From the NCBI RefSeq assembly GCF_031127905.1, contig NZ_JARXIC010000004.1, positions 124,001 through 188,000 on the forward strand: 64,000 bases of DNA. The letters run 5' to 3'. Positions within the stretch are counted from its first letter, which is position 1; every line of letters begins with the position of its first letter. The translations under genes were made by a program, and so were the position numbers. Positions 1-9,202 of this stretch are shown one piece after another. Under the pieces are notes generated by a model that was not told where the DNA came from, made no database searches, and saw nothing but the letters and a program-made list of their open reading frames with translations. This DNA comes from Thalassobacterium sedimentorum. GTDB taxonomy: Bacteria; Verrucomicrobiota; Verrucomicrobiia; Opitutales; Coraliomargaritaceae.

Positions 1-621
1 CGTCTCGTTAAGTTCCGCGGTCATGTCGGTAGCAATGAAGCCAGGTGCCACCGCATTGACAGTGACATTCCGAGCTGCGAACTCCTTGGCCAAGCTCTTT
101 GTCATACCGATCATGCCAGCCTTGGCAGCGGCATAATTCGCTTGTCCGGCATTGCCAGTCAGTCCAATGACCGAGGTCATGTTAATGATGCGCCCCCAAC
201 GCTTACGCGTCATCGGGCGCGCGAGATATTTAATAAAGGTAAAGCAGCTGGAAAGATTGGTTTCGATCACATCATCCCAATCATCATCACTCATACGAAA
301 CAATAGACCATCCCGTGTAATTCCTGCATTATTCACCAGAATATCGATATTCCCATGTTGCTCCAAAAGCGCTTCACAAGCTTCCTTAACGGCAGCCTTA
401 TCAGCCACGTCAAGGGCACGGGACTCTGCGGAGCCGCCACTGGCATTAATTGCGTCCGCCACAGCCCCACAAGAGCTCTCCGAGCGGCTGACGCAAATTA
501 CGTGGTGTCCCTTACTGGCAAGTAACTTAGCAATACTTTTGCCGATGCCACGGCCGGCACCAGTTACGAGGGCGATTCTTTTCTCTGTGGTTTCACTCAT
601 GTAAAGTGAAGTTTCCGACAT
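1..621 (-). CDS. fabG: 3-oxoacyl-ACP reductase FabG (partial, C-terminus beyond left edge)
   Basis: NADPH-dependent reduction of 3-oxoacyl-ACP to 3-hydroxyacyl-ACP in type II fatty acid synthesis, cytoplasmic. The reverse-strand translation reads as a classical short-chain dehydrogenase: cofactor loop TGAGRGIGKS near the N-terminus, LVNNAG in the middle, the catalytic Ser in NMTSVIGLTG, the YAAAKAG Tyr/Lys pair, and then VNAVAPGFIATDMT, which is typical of FabG. The 3' end lies outside the window. I place the start at the ATG ending at 621 because an AAGGAA sequence sits just upstream; an in-frame ATG at 600 is the alternative. It is divergent from the pseudouridine synthase gene. Family assignment is secure; FabG versus a paralogous SDR is a strong inference from the motifs. 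Confidence 0.9.
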   Translation of the reverse strand, partial: MSETSLYMSETTEKRIALVTGAGRGIGKSIAKLLASKGHHVICVSRSESSCGAVADAINASGGSAESRALDVADKAAVKEACEALLEQHGNIDILVNNAGITRDGLLFRMSDDDWDDVIETNLSSCFTFIKYLARPMTRKRWGRIINMTSVIGLTGNAGQANYAAAKAGMIGMTKSLAKEFAARNVTVNAVAPGFIATDMTAELNET

Positions 622-700
622 TTCGTTCCTTTGGCGCAAGCCCAATGTTGCCTCCGAGCAACATTGACAGACAGGGCACTTACAGGCTCTAGTTAGCTTA

Positions 701-1432
701 ATGTCAGAACAAGAACCACAGCGCATCCAAAAGCTCATCGCAAATTCCGGGCTTTGCTCACGCCGCGAGGCCGAACGCTTTATCGAAGAAGGCAATGTCC
801 GCGTGAACGGAAAAATCGCCCAACTCGGCGACAAGGCCACACTTGATGCGGCCATTTTTGTAAATAATAAGCCGATCATGCGCAAAGAAGAGCGCCCGAT
901 CACGCTAATTATGAATAAACCAAAGGGTGTGCTCTGCACAAACTCAGATCCACATGCCGAACGCACTGTGTTTGAACTGCTCCCTCCCGACCTCCAACGC
1001 CAACGCCTATTCTGCGCAGGACGTCTGGACAAAGACAGCGAAGGCCTACTGGTCATCACTAACGATGGCGATCTAGCTCACCGTCTCACTCACCCCAGTA
1101 CTGAAATCGTCAAACGCTACCGGGTCGTGCTACACCGCGACTTCAACAAGGCCGACATCCCCAAGCTACTCGCAGGCACCGAATACGAAGGTGACTTCCT
1201 TAAAGCTGAAAAAGTTATCCCAGCCCCTCAAGTCGGTGAAGGCCACCAACGCCGACTGGAAGTGCACCTACATCACGGAAAGAAGCGTGAGGTGCGCCGC
1301 CTGTTTGAGGCCAACCGATACTTCGTTAAAAAGCTAGTTCGCGTGCAGATTGGCGGCATTATTCTAAAAAACATGCCCCGTGGCGGCATACGCATTTTGG
1401 GCAAAAAAGACATTGAGCGTCTCTTTGGTTGA
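701..1432 (+). CDS. RsuA/RluB/RluE-family rRNA pseudouridine synthase
   Basis: Converts a specific uridine in rRNA to pseudouridine. The 243-residue protein has an N-terminal S4 RNA-binding domain (about 8-55, with GLCSRREAERFIEEG) followed by the catalytic domain; the family signature GRLDKDSEGLLVITNDG contains the catalytic Asp at about residue 110. Length and the S4 domain fit RluB (23S) or RsuA (16S); the choice between them cannot be made from sequence reading alone, so no symbol is given. No recognisable Shine-Dalgarno precedes the ATG. It is divergent from fabG and followed by a secreted SH3-like protein after a 167-base spacer. Confidence 0.92.
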   Translation: MSEQEPQRIQKLIANSGLCSRREAERFIEEGNVRVNGKIAQLGDKATLDAAIFVNNKPIMRKEERPITLIMNKPKGVLCTNSDPHAERTVFELLPPDLQRQRLFCAGRLDKDSEGLLVITNDGDLAHRLTHPSTEIVKRYRVVLHRDFNKADIPKLLAGTEYEGDFLKAEKVIPAPQVGEGHQRRLEVHLHHGKKREVRRLFEANRYFVKKLVRVQIGGIILKNMPRGGIRILGKKDIERLFG

Positions 1433-1599
1433 TGCTAGCCGCAACCTCAAGCATCGGCTCAAGGCCTCTCCAAATTAGCTCACAGTGACAGTCAGCCATA
1501 ATATTGAGAATCAAATCCTGCCGGCTCAGGCTGTCACTTTATACATTACCACCTCGACGACCGTTTAAAATTACTCATTTAAAGCGACACGATAACACT

Positions 1600-2595
1600 A
1601 TGCGAAGAACCTTCTCAATTTCACTACTCGGCTGCATATTGGCCATCAGTTCGCACGCGGCCCAAGAGATACTATTGCGCCTACAGCCCAGTCTGGACGC
1701 AGCGGTAATCGCAAAGGTCACAGCCAGTCAAAAGGTGCTCCTTGACACGGCGCCCGCCCCCATCAATGCCGAACTTGGCTGGCGCCAAATCGCTCTACCA
1801 ACTCCATTTGAAGGCTATGTCCCGGAGGCGACACTCAGCAAGAACTTCACCATCATCGAAGGCACACCCGTCCACTACCTTCCCACCAACGAGTCCGTAA
1901 GTATCACCCAAATCGATAAAAATGATCACTACGAGGTCTTACGTGTCAAAGAAGCATGGGCAACAATTCGGGTCCAAAAAGACATTACAGCTTACTTCCT
2001 CTACAATACTGAGGAAGCAAGCGCCTCGAACTGGACCGCCCCCCTCAATACCCCACAGGCGAACAAGGTGAACGATACAGATTCAGCGCCTAAACCCATT
2101 GCCTTCCCGGAACCAGTCACCATCCCTGCCCCACGCGCCCGTATCAATCCCGACCAGCCCATCGCACAACTCGACCCCACCACACTCCCCCCAGAGAATG
2201 TCACCTGGCAAGCCGCAGCTCAGAATGAAAAACAAACAGAGCGCAAGGCTCATGATCAGGATCCGCACACACCGCAGCTCTCGCTGCCCATCATGGTTTC
2301 ACCAGATCAAACACAAGCGAGAGAAAACATCCCCGAACTCGGTCCCGCAAAAACCCCACGCCTGCTAACTGGCACACTAATCCGCGAAATTAATGTCGAG
2401 GGGCCAGGCTATCCAATTCGTCTACGATCTCCCGAAGGCCGCTTGATCGCCTATGTGGACTTCTCCAAGATCTACATCAGTGACCTCACCCCCTACCTCA
2501 ACCAGAAAGTCTACCTACGCGGACAAATCTATCCACTGCCCAAGACCCATAGCCAACTCGTGATCCAAGCGGAAACACTCCGCTTAGCTGAGTAG
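1600..2595 (+). CDS. Secreted SH3-like domain protein
   Basis: A 331-residue exported protein of unknown function. From the ATG at 1600 it begins with a signal peptide ([20 protein letters not shown]), so I prefer this start over the in-frame TTG 96 bases upstream. Residues about 23-80 resemble a bacterial SH3-type module ([21 protein letters not shown]..., [15 protein letters not shown]), and a second similar unit follows at about 85-140. A Pro/Ala/Gln-rich linker occupies about 150-250. The C-terminal 80 residues ([20 protein letters not shown] onward, then [10 protein letters not shown]) look like a small OB-fold-like domain. The gene lies 5 bases before nadK, so the two are probably co-transcribed. 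The SH3 assignment is by pattern only. Confidence 0.72.
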   Translation: MRRTFSISLLGCILAISSHAAQEILLRLQPSLDAAVIAKVTASQKVLLDTAPAPINAELGWRQIALPTPFEGYVPEATLSKNFTIIEGTPVHYLPTNESVSITQIDKNDHYEVLRVKEAWATIRVQKDITAYFLYNTEEASASNWTAPLNTPQANKVNDTDSAPKPIAFPEPVTIPAPRARINPDQPIAQLDPTTLPPENVTWQAAAQNEKQTERKAHDQDPHTPQLSLPIMVSPDQTQARENIPELGPAKTPRLLTGTLIREINVEGPGYPIRLRSPEGRLIAYVDFSKIYISDLTPYLNQKVYLRGQIYPLPKTHSQLVIQAETLRLAE

Positions 2596-2600
2596 TCAAG

Positions 2601-3434
2601 ATGCAAGCAATAAAAAACATCACCTTTGCGGTCAATACCACCAAGCCAGGAGCCGAAGAGGCTGCTCGCTATCTTGCGGGCATAGCTGATTGCGAGGGCG
2701 TGCGAACTACCATCAGCAGCGACTACCCACTCCAAGCTGATGCGCTCGACGAACAGGACCTCTGCTGCTCAATCGGAGGGGATGGCACCCTGCTAGGGGT
2801 ACTCGATGCCGCGCTCCAATCAGGCTGTGCCGTGCTCGGAGTCAACATGGGGAAACTCGGGTTCCTAGCCACATTCACTGCCGAAGAAGCTGCGCAGGAC
2901 CTGCCACAGCTCATTCAAGGCCACTACGAAATCGCAGAGCGCTCCGTACTTCAGTGCACCACTCGCAATGGTGAATCGGTTTATGGACTCAACGATGTTG
3001 TGTTAAAAGAAACCGACGGCCTCGGCCTGATACGGCTACAAGTCGCTTCCAACGGCAACCCTGTGTCCGAATACCATTGCGATGGCCTCATATTTTCCAC
3101 CCCCACCGGCTCGACTGCCTATAATCTCTCCGCAGGCGGGCCTATTATCGGGCCCAAAGTCAGTGCCATCGCAATGACACCGATCTGCCCCCATACGCTG
3201 GGTAATCGCTCCGTGATCTTCGACAATTCCTCACGTATCAGCGTCACCCATCTCGAACCGGGTCCCTGTCCACGCATTACCATCGATGGCCGCGTGCGTT
3301 TTGCCTCAGCCGACAACTTTCCCATCGAGATCGCCGTCGCCGAACGCAGTTTCCGCCTGATGCAACACCCCGACCACTCCCACTTCGCCATCGTCCGCGA
3401 CAAACTGCGCTGGGGCGACCCGACAATTCGGTAA
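2601..3434 (+). CDS. nadK: NAD kinase
   Basis: ATP- or polyphosphate-dependent phosphorylation of NAD to NADP. The 277-residue protein carries the family hallmarks in order: GGDGT at residues 59-63, NMGKLGFLA, the YGLNDVVLK region, and the [20 protein letters not shown] nucleotide-binding motif; the C-terminal part (ITIDGRVRF) is also typical. Length matches the bacterial family. The ATG lies 5 bases after the stop of the SH3-like gene, implying an operon. The last codons form the left arm of a hairpin that spans the stop codon (3421-3445). Confidence 0.95.
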   Translation: MQAIKNITFAVNTTKPGAEEAARYLAGIADCEGVRTTISSDYPLQADALDEQDLCCSIGGDGTLLGVLDAALQSGCAVLGVNMGKLGFLATFTAEEAAQDLPQLIQGHYEIAERSVLQCTTRNGESVYGLNDVVLKETDGLGLIRLQVASNGNPVSEYHCDGLIFSTPTGSTAYNLSAGGPIIGPKVSAIAMTPICPHTLGNRSVIFDNSSRISVTHLEPGPCPRITIDGRVRFASADNFPIEIAVAERSFRLMQHPDHSHFAIVRDKLRWGDPTIR

Positions 3435-3445
3435 ACGAATTGCCG
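3421..3445. repeat. Hairpin spanning the nadK stop codon
   Basis: CGACAATTCG (3421-3430), a 5-base loop containing the stop codon start, then CGAATTGCCG (3436-3445): 9 of 10 positions pair. It could slow or end transcription after nadK, but no T-run follows. It also abuts the left inverted repeat of the neighbouring degraded gene, so it may belong to that element. Confidence 0.5.
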
Positions 3446-3480
3446 GGAGTGGAAAGTTGGGAGTGAGACGTGGAAAGTAA
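3445..3480. repeat. Left arm of imperfect inverted repeats (GGAAAGTTGGGAGTG type)
   Basis: Purine-rich sequence made of variants of GGGAGTGGAAAGT. Its reverse complement resembles the CACTTCCC array at 3634-3674 on the far side of a short ORF remnant. Similar purine/pyrimidine repeats flanking small inserted genes are what one expects of a spreading cassette; the match is imperfect and is judged by eye. Confidence 0.5.
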
Positions 3481-3485
3481 CTACA

Positions 3486-3590
3486 ATGAGTATACAAAAT
3501 TACATCACGGAACCCCGGCTCAAAGAAGCCCTGGACCTCGCCAACGAAATCAAACGCATGACACATGCACTAATCTCCAAACTAAAATAA
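3486..3590 (+). pseudogene. Remnant of a four-helix-bundle (23S rRNA intervening-sequence type) protein gene
   Basis: A 34-codon open frame (ATG to TAA) too short to stand as a normal gene. Its product contains the pattern YITEPRLKEALDLANEIKRM then THALISKLK, which resembles the last helix of the four-helix-bundle family found in 23S rRNA intervening sequences and scattered through many genomes (pattern: Y-[ILV]-[ST]-E...L..A.EI.RM...LI..LK). The other three helices are missing, so I read it as the 3' end of a deleted copy. It lies between two imperfect inverted repeats. Assignment rests on motif memory, not on a search. Confidence 0.5.
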
Positions 3591-3633
3591 CTCCCTCTTT
3601 ACTGCGCGCAAAGCGCACCTCCCTCAACTCTCG

Positions 3634-3674
3634 ACTTCCCACTCTCCACTTCCCACTTCCCACTTCCCACTCCA
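3634..3674. repeat. CACTTCCC tandem array, right arm of inverted repeats
   Basis: CTTCCCACTCTCCACTTCCC is followed by further exact CACTTCCC units ending at the start codon of the CCA-adding enzyme gene. Reverse-complemented it resembles the array at 3445-3480. It has replaced whatever native leader the next gene had: no Shine-Dalgarno sequence remains. Confidence 0.65.
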
Positions 3675-3677
3675 AAA

Positions 3678-5060
3678 GTGAGCATTTTAGACAACATCGC
3701 AAAGCCCCAACGTGAGGCAGCCCTCAAAGTCGCTGAAATCCTGCGCCAAGCCGGCGGCCGCGCACTTTTGGTCGGCGGCTGCGTGCGCGACGGGCTGCTC
3801 GGCATTCCCGCCAAGGATATCGACATCGAAGTCTATGGCCTCGATGCCGACGCAGTGGAAGCCGCGCTCAAGCCTCACTTTCGCTTGGACACGGTCGGGC
3901 GTGCCTTTGGTGTCTTCATCCTCAAAGGGCTCGATATCGACATCGCCCTGCCCCGCCGCGAGTCCCGCACCGGTCCCAAGCACACAGATTTTAAAGTCGA
4001 AGGCGATCCCCACATGTCGCCCCGCGAGGCCGCTTCACGCCGCGACTTCACCATCAACGCCATCAGCTACGACCCGCTCACGGGCGAGCAACTGGACCCC
4101 TATAACGGCATCACCGATCTTAAAGCGAACTGCCTGCGCCACGTCTCCGAGGCCTTCAGCGAAGACCCGCTGCGCGTGCTGCGTGGCATGCAATTCATCG
4201 CCCGTTTCGACCTCACGGCCGCCCCCGAGACCATCGCACTCTGCCGCCAGCTCTCCCCCGAACACCTCCCAATGGAGCGCCTTTGGGAGGAATGGAAAAA
4301 GCTCATCCTCAAAGGGCAACAGATCCGCAAAGGTCTCAACTTCCTGAAAGACTGCGATTGGCTACAATATTTCCCAGAGCTAGCAGCGCTCGACGGCTGT
4401 GAACAAGAGCCACAATGGCACCCGGAAGGTGATGTCTGGACCCACACCGGCCACTGCCTCGACGCCTACGCCGCCCACCGTATCGGCGACGAATGGGAAG
4501 ACCTCGTCGTCGGCTTCGCCGTGCTCTGCCACGACTTTGGCAAGCCCGACACCACCTACACCGACGACAACGGCCGCATCCGCAGCCCCCGCCACGACGT
4601 GCTCGGCGTGCCGATCGCCAAAACCTTTCTCGAGCGCCTCACCCGCCAGAAGAAAATTTTCGAAGAAGTGCTCCCACTCGTCGAGCAACACATGCGCCCA
4701 CTGGCCCTTTACCGCGACGGCGCCGGCGACTCCGCCATCCGCCGCCTGGCTGCCAGAGTCAAGCGCATCGACCGCCTGGTCCGCGTCGCCCACGCCGACA
4801 AAAACGGCCGCCCGCCCATCGAATCCGATGGCTACCCCGAAGGCCAATGGCTACTTGATAAAACAGCCGAGCTCGCCATTCAGGACAACGCCCCCAAGCC
4901 CATCCTACTCGGGCGTCACCTCTTAGAGCTCGGCATCAAGCCCGGCCCCCACTTCGGCAAAATCCTCGACCGCGCCTACGAAGCCCAGCTCGACGGCGCC
5001 TTCACCGACGAGGAACAAGCCCGCGACTACCTCAAAAAGCTGGTAACCGAGATCTTGTAG
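3678..5060 (+). CDS. cca: CCA tRNA nucleotidyltransferase with HD domain
   Basis: Adds or repairs the 3' CCA of tRNAs. The 460-residue class II nucleotidyltransferase has the head-domain motif [12 protein letters not shown] (31-42) followed by the metal-binding DIDIEVYG (Asp47/Asp49), the [13 protein letters not shown] motif, the [12 protein letters not shown] neck motif, and an HD-type phosphohydrolase region ([12 protein letters not shown], then [12 protein letters not shown]). The HD region makes it E. coli-like rather than a bare poly(A) polymerase. The first good start is the GTG at 3678, which sits directly against the CACTTCCC repeat and has no visible ribosome binding site; no better upstream start exists because the array is non-coding. 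Specificity for C, A or both cannot be judged. Confidence 0.9.
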   Translation: MSILDNIAKPQREAALKVAEILRQAGGRALLVGGCVRDGLLGIPAKDIDIEVYGLDADAVEAALKPHFRLDTVGRAFGVFILKGLDIDIALPRRESRTGPKHTDFKVEGDPHMSPREAASRRDFTINAISYDPLTGEQLDPYNGITDLKANCLRHVSEAFSEDPLRVLRGMQFIARFDLTAAPETIALCRQLSPEHLPMERLWEEWKKLILKGQQIRKGLNFLKDCDWLQYFPELAALDGCEQEPQWHPEGDVWTHTGHCLDAYAAHRIGDEWEDLVVGFAVLCHDFGKPDTTYTDDNGRIRSPRHDVLGVPIAKTFLERLTRQKKIFEEVLPLVEQHMRPLALYRDGAGDSAIRRLAARVKRIDRLVRVAHADKNGRPPIESDGYPEGQWLLDKTAELAIQDNAPKPILLGRHLLELGIKPGPHFGKILDRAYEAQLDGAFTDEEQARDYLKKLVTEIL

Positions 5061-5106
5061 GAGCTTCACCTGTCAAGACCGCCGAACACTAGCAGTCGCC
5101 CGAAAC

Positions 5107-5188
5107 GTAGCAGGGTTGCTTTAGCGCCCTGTTTCCATGCCGAGCCGCTTTCAAAACACCAAATCGGGCGCTAAAGCAACCCGACTAC
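5107..5188. repeat. REP-like palindrome upstream of polA
   Basis: Two 23-base arms, 5107-5129 and 5166-5188, are complementary at 21 positions (core GGTTGCTTTAGCGCCC against GGGCGCTAAAGCAACC) around a 36-base loop. GC-rich intergenic palindromes of this type behave as REP/BIME elements mobilised by RAYT transposases; no such transposase lies in the window. The element could also end transcription from cca. Confidence 0.75.
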
Positions 5189-5210
5189 AGCACCCAGCAA
5201 CTTTCCCACA

Positions 5211-5247
5211 TTCAAAGTTGGACCTTCGACGTTCGACGTTCAAAGTT
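5211..5247. repeat. TTCAAAGTT / TTCGACG repeat just upstream of polA
   Basis: TTCAAAGTTG, then CTTCGACG and GTTCGACG, then GTTCAAAGTT: short iterated and mirrored units ending nine bases before the polA start codon. It belongs to the kind of dispersed short repeats that border inserted cassettes in related genomes (inference). It leaves polA without an obvious ribosome binding site. Confidence 0.5.
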
Positions 5248-5256
5248 CTTCTCCAC

Positions 5257-8076
5257 ATGAAATCTCTTTACCTACTCGACGGCATGGCGCTGGCCTATCG
5301 CGCGCACTTTGCCCTGATTCGCAGCCCCATTTACACCAGCAAAGGCTTCAACACCTCGGCCATCTTCGGCTTCACCGCCACCCTGATCGATCTGATCACC
5401 AAGCAAAAGCCAAGTCACCTCGCGGTGGTCTTCGACACCTCCGCCCCCACCGAACGCCACATATTACACCCCGAGTATAAGGCGCAACGCGAAGCCATGC
5501 CAGAAGACCTGGCCGCCGCACTGCCCCACCTCTCGCGTGTCGCCGAAGCCTTCGGCATTCCTGTGCTTAAAATGGATGGTTACGAGGCCGACGACATTAT
5601 CGGCACCCTCGCCCACCGCGCGGAAGCGGACGGCTTCGACGAAATTTACATGGTCACCCCCGACAAGGACTTTGGCCAACTAGTCACCGACAAGATCAAA
5701 ATGTATCGCCCCGGCCGCAAAGGCGACGGCGGCGAAATCCTCGGCGTCGAGGAGATCAAAGAAAAATGGGGCATCACCCGCGTCGACCAAGTCATCGACA
5801 TGCTCGGCCTCTGCGGCGACGTCTCCGACAACATTCCCGGCGTGCCCGGCATCGGCCCCAAGACCGCCGAGAAACTACTGGCCAAATACGACACTGTCGA
5901 AGGCCTGCTCGACCACGTCGATGAGCTCAAAGGCAAACAACAGGAAAAAGTCCGCGACAACGCCGACCAAGCCCGCCTCTCCAAAAAGCTCGCCACCATT
6001 CAACTCGATGTTCCCATCGATTCCGACTGGGACGCCATCCAGCTGGAAGCGCCCGACCAGGAAAAGCTGATCCCGATCTTTGCGGAATTCGAATTCCGCA
6101 CCCTCGGCAAACGCATCTTCGGGGCCGACTTCTCCGTGCAAGCCGCCGCCACCGACCTCGTGCTCATGAGCGAGGACGACGAGAAAGCCGCCAAGCAAGA
6201 CCCGGGATCGCAAATCTCCGCATTTGCTGCGTCCGAGTCCGCCGACCCACAATTGGCCCTCATTCCCGAGATCGCCTTCAAAAAGTTCGGCGACCTCAAG
6301 ACCGACTACCGCATCGTCGAAACCGATGCCGAACTCGCCGAGCTCGTCGGCAGCCTCACAGCAGCCAAAGCATTTGCCTTCGACACCGAGACCACCGGGC
6401 TCAATCCCCGCGCCGCGCAACTCGCCGGCATGTCTTTCTCCACCCAGCCACACAGCGGCTACTGGGTGCCCGCCAGCGAAGCCGCCCTGGCCGCGCTGCG
6501 CCCGGTCTTCGCCGACGCCACACTCACCAAAATCGGTCACAACCTCAAATTCGACCTGTCCATCTTAGAGGAAAACAACCTCCCCGTCGCCGGCCCCTGC
6601 TACGACACCATGCTGGCCCACGCACTGATCGACCCCGAACAGCGCCACAACCTCGACACACTCTCCGAGGACTTTCTCCAATACTCCCCCATTCGTTTCA
6701 GCGAGCTACTGCCCGACGCCAAAAAAGGCGAGTCGATCGACTACTCCGGCGTCGCCGAAAAGGACCTCGCCCACTACGCGATCGAAGACGCCGACATCGC
6801 GCTGCAACTCTGGCAAACCTTCGAGCCCAAGCTCAAAGAAAGCGGCCAGGCCAAAGTCTTTTACGACATCGAAGTGCCCCTACTGCCCGTGCTCGTCACG
6901 ATGGAGCGTGAGGGCATCCGCATGTGCGAAGACACACTCGCCGCCACCGGTGCCTCACTCGAAAGCCACATCGCGCAACTACAAGCCGACATCTACCAAG
7001 TCGCCGGCCACGAGTTCAACCTCAACTCTCCCAAGCAACTCGGCGAAGTTCTTTTCAACGAACTCAAACTCGTCGAAAAGCCCAAGAAGACCAAGACCGG
7101 CCAGTTTGCCACCAACGAGCAAGTACTCTCCAGCCTCGCGCCCAAGCACCCGATCGTCGCCGACCTACTCGAATATCGCCAGCTCACCAAACTCAAGAGC
7201 ACCTACATCGACGCCCTGCCCAACTCAGTCGACGCCAAAACCGGCCGCGTGCACACCCACTACGGCCAAGTGCAAACCGCCACCGGCCGTCTCTCCTCCA
7301 ACGATCCCAATCTGCAAAACATCCCCGTGCGCAGCCCCAAAGGACGCGAGATCCGCAAAGCCTTTGTGCCGCGCGAAGGTTGGAAACTCCTCGCCGCCGA
7401 CTACTCCCAGATCGAGCTACGCATCCTCGCCGCCCTCACTGGCGACGAAGGCCTACTCCAAGCCTTCAAAGAAGGGCAAGACATCCACACCGCCACCGCC
7501 GCCAAGATCTTTGGCGTCACACCCGAAGACGTCACCCGCGACCAGCGCAGCACCGCCAAAATGGTCAACTTCGGCATCCCCTACGGCATCTCCGCCTTCG
7601 GCCTAGCCCAGCGCCTCGGCACCGTCAGCCGCAAAGAAGCCCAAGAAATAATCGATAATTACTTCGCCCAATTCCCCGGTATCCCCGGCTACATGGAAGC
7701 ACAAAAAGAAAGCGCCCAAAAGAAAGGCTACGTCGAAACCAAGTGCGGACGCCGCCGACACCTACGCGACATCAACTCCGGCAATGGCACCATCCGCGCC
7801 GCCGCCGAGCGCAACGCCATTAACATGCCCATCCAAGGCACCGCTGCTGACATGATCAAGATCGCCATGGTGCGCATTCAAAACGCCATCCAAGAAGCCG
7901 ACCTAAAAAGTCGCATGCTACTCCAAGTGCACGACGAACTCGTCTTCGACCTAGAGCCCAGCGAAGAAGCCCAACTGCGCGAAATCGTCACCCAAGGCAT
8001 GATCGGCGCGCTGGAACTCGCCTGCCCCATCGAAATCGAAATCGGCCTAGGCGACAACTGGCTCGAAGCGCACTAA
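5257..8076 (+). CDS. polA: DNA polymerase I
   Basis: Gap-filling and repair polymerase that also removes RNA primers. From the ATG at 5257 (MKSLYLLDGMALAYRAHFAL) it is 939 residues; an in-frame extension 40 codons upstream reads through the repeats and is rejected. Domains in order: 5'-3' exonuclease (about 1-290; DDIIGTLA, VTPDKDFGQLV, GDVSDNIPGVPGIGPKTA); 3'-5' proofreading exonuclease with intact motif I FDTETTGL (about 375), the YDTMLAHALIDP motif and the YAIEDAD motif; polymerase with motif A DYSQIELRILA (about 715), motif B RSTAKMVNFGIPYGIS (about 764) and motif C HDELVFD (about 892). All three activities look intact, unlike many Pol I proteins that have lost proofreading. Confidence 0.95.
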   Translation: MKSLYLLDGMALAYRAHFALIRSPIYTSKGFNTSAIFGFTATLIDLITKQKPSHLAVVFDTSAPTERHILHPEYKAQREAMPEDLAAALPHLSRVAEAFGIPVLKMDGYEADDIIGTLAHRAEADGFDEIYMVTPDKDFGQLVTDKIKMYRPGRKGDGGEILGVEEIKEKWGITRVDQVIDMLGLCGDVSDNIPGVPGIGPKTAEKLLAKYDTVEGLLDHVDELKGKQQEKVRDNADQARLSKKLATIQLDVPIDSDWDAIQLEAPDQEKLIPIFAEFEFRTLGKRIFGADFSVQAAATDLVLMSEDDEKAAKQDPGSQISAFAASESADPQLALIPEIAFKKFGDLKTDYRIVETDAELAELVGSLTAAKAFAFDTETTGLNPRAAQLAGMSFSTQPHSGYWVPASEAALAALRPVFADATLTKIGHNLKFDLSILEENNLPVAGPCYDTMLAHALIDPEQRHNLDTLSEDFLQYSPIRFSELLPDAKKGESIDYSGVAEKDLAHYAIEDADIALQLWQTFEPKLKESGQAKVFYDIEVPLLPVLVTMEREGIRMCEDTLAATGASLESHIAQLQADIYQVAGHEFNLNSPKQLGEVLFNELKLVEKPKKTKTGQFATNEQVLSSLAPKHPIVADLLEYRQLTKLKSTYIDALPNSVDAKTGRVHTHYGQVQTATGRLSSNDPNLQNIPVRSPKGREIRKAFVPREGWKLLAADYSQIELRILAALTGDEGLLQAFKEGQDIHTATAAKIFGVTPEDVTRDQRSTAKMVNFGIPYGISAFGLAQRLGTVSRKEAQEIIDNYFAQFPGIPGYMEAQKESAQKKGYVETKCGRRRHLRDINSGNGTIRAAAERNAINMPIQGTAADMIKIAMVRIQNAIQEADLKSRMLLQVHDELVFDLEPSEEAQLREIVTQGMIGALELACPIEIEIGLGDNWLEAH

Positions 8077-8359
8077 AAAAGAGAAAAAACGTCTTAATGC
8101 AATGCGAACATCAGCTCATAAATAAACACCAAAGCGTAGAAAAGATCCAGCGCGTGGAGACAAGTCGAATGGATCTCGAACCAAACAGGAGTCAGGCACG
8201 AGATGATCAGTTCAAGCCAGAATGATGAGTCGCAGTTTGAAACTGACTAGAACACTTCTGTTTTAGATGGACACAAAATTCGTATCAGCAAAATGAGATC
8301 GATTCGCTAAATCAATCAGCCAAGGTTGACATCTGTTGCAGAGCTCAAATTCTCTACAC
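8077..8359. other. Intergenic spacer, no feature recognised
   Basis: About 280 AT-richer bases between polA and the dehydrogenase gene. I see no tRNA, no convincing small ORF and no strong terminator; a run of A just after the polA stop is not preceded by a hairpin. A promoter for the next gene must lie here but I cannot place it. Confidence 0.4.
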
Positions 8360-9193
8360 ATGCAAGAGACAAAAGTGGCCGTCATCGGTTTAGGAATTAT
8401 TGGTTCAATCTGGGCAGCAAATTATGCCTCAGAAGATATGCTGGCAGCCAGCTGGAACCGTACTCCTAAACCAGATCTGGATCTCAAACAAACTGACTTA
8501 GCCGGCTGCGCCAAAGCAGCGCAGCATTTACAAATTTGCCTCTATGATGCTGATTCTGTACGCGAGGTGCTGAAACAATTGCTTCCCCATCTCAACGCAG
8601 GACATGTTGTGATTCAGTCCTCCACCATCGATGGCGAGAGTGCCACCGAGTTTTCGAAATTGGTACATAACACTGGAGCTCGCTATTTAGAGGCTCCTTT
8701 CACTGGTAGTAAACCTGCCGCCGAACAGAGACAAACAGTGTTTTTCCTCGGAGGATCCCCAGCCTTAGTCACTGAAATAGAACCACTATTAGCAAAGCTC
8801 TCCAGCAAGCGTTTCCACATCGGCACTCCCCATCAAGCAACTGCTGTTAAGTTAGCAATGAACTTACAGATAGCAAGTATTAGTCAGGCGCTATGTGAAG
8901 CCATTACACTCACTCGAAGTGCAGACATCAGCGACGATTGTTTCTTTGAAGTCCTTAGAGCCAATGTATCATGGTCAGGACTAGCAGAACTCAAAGAATC
9001 CAAGCTCCGACAGGCTGACTACAGTCCACAATTCTCGACCAAAAATTTACACAAAGATATGCGCTTAGCGAAACAAACAGCTAAGTGTGAACTACCACAA
9101 CTGGAACGCACCCTACAAACCCTTGCGACTGCAGAGGCAGCTGGTTATAGCGAACAGGATTTCATTTCTATGATTCAATTACTGGAAGAATGA
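8360..9193 (+). CDS. NAD(P)-dependent 3-hydroxyacid dehydrogenase-like oxidoreductase
   Basis: A 277-residue protein of the 6-phosphogluconate dehydrogenase-like / beta-hydroxyacid dehydrogenase superfamily. The N-terminal Rossmann fold starts [12 protein letters not shown] (5-16); the substrate-loop region reads [15 protein letters not shown], then [13 protein letters not shown], equivalent to the family GGxxGA(E/A)xG loop but diverged; Lys in [17 protein letters not shown] corresponds to the catalytic Lys-x-x-x-Asn pattern. ATG at 8360 is chosen over a TTG 24 bases upstream. Substrate is unknown: candidates range from glyoxylate/succinic semialdehyde reductases to imine reductases. It is monocistronic, convergent with hrpB (9-base gap). 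Confidence 0.82.
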   Translation: MQETKVAVIGLGIIGSIWAANYASEDMLAASWNRTPKPDLDLKQTDLAGCAKAAQHLQICLYDADSVREVLKQLLPHLNAGHVVIQSSTIDGESATEFSKLVHNTGARYLEAPFTGSKPAAEQRQTVFFLGGSPALVTEIEPLLAKLSSKRFHIGTPHQATAVKLAMNLQIASISQALCEAITLTRSADISDDCFFEVLRANVSWSGLAELKESKLRQADYSPQFSTKNLHKDMRLAKQTAKCELPQLERTLQTLATAEAAGYSEQDFISMIQLLEE

Positions 9194-9202
9194 GCACTCG
9201 GC

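Noticed and set aside
4399-4926. Ser/Thr/Pro/Ala-rich open frame inside cca
   Set aside because: Shadow of the HD-domain coding region; no start signals and no motifs.
6924-7658. Long Arg/Pro-rich open frame overlapping polA
   Set aside because: Out of frame with an intact polA; the composition is what a GC-rich gene gives in a wrong frame.
8077-8359. tRNA or small RNA in the spacer after polA
   Set aside because: No cloverleaf, no conserved tRNA boxes and no clear promoter/terminator pair could be found by eye.
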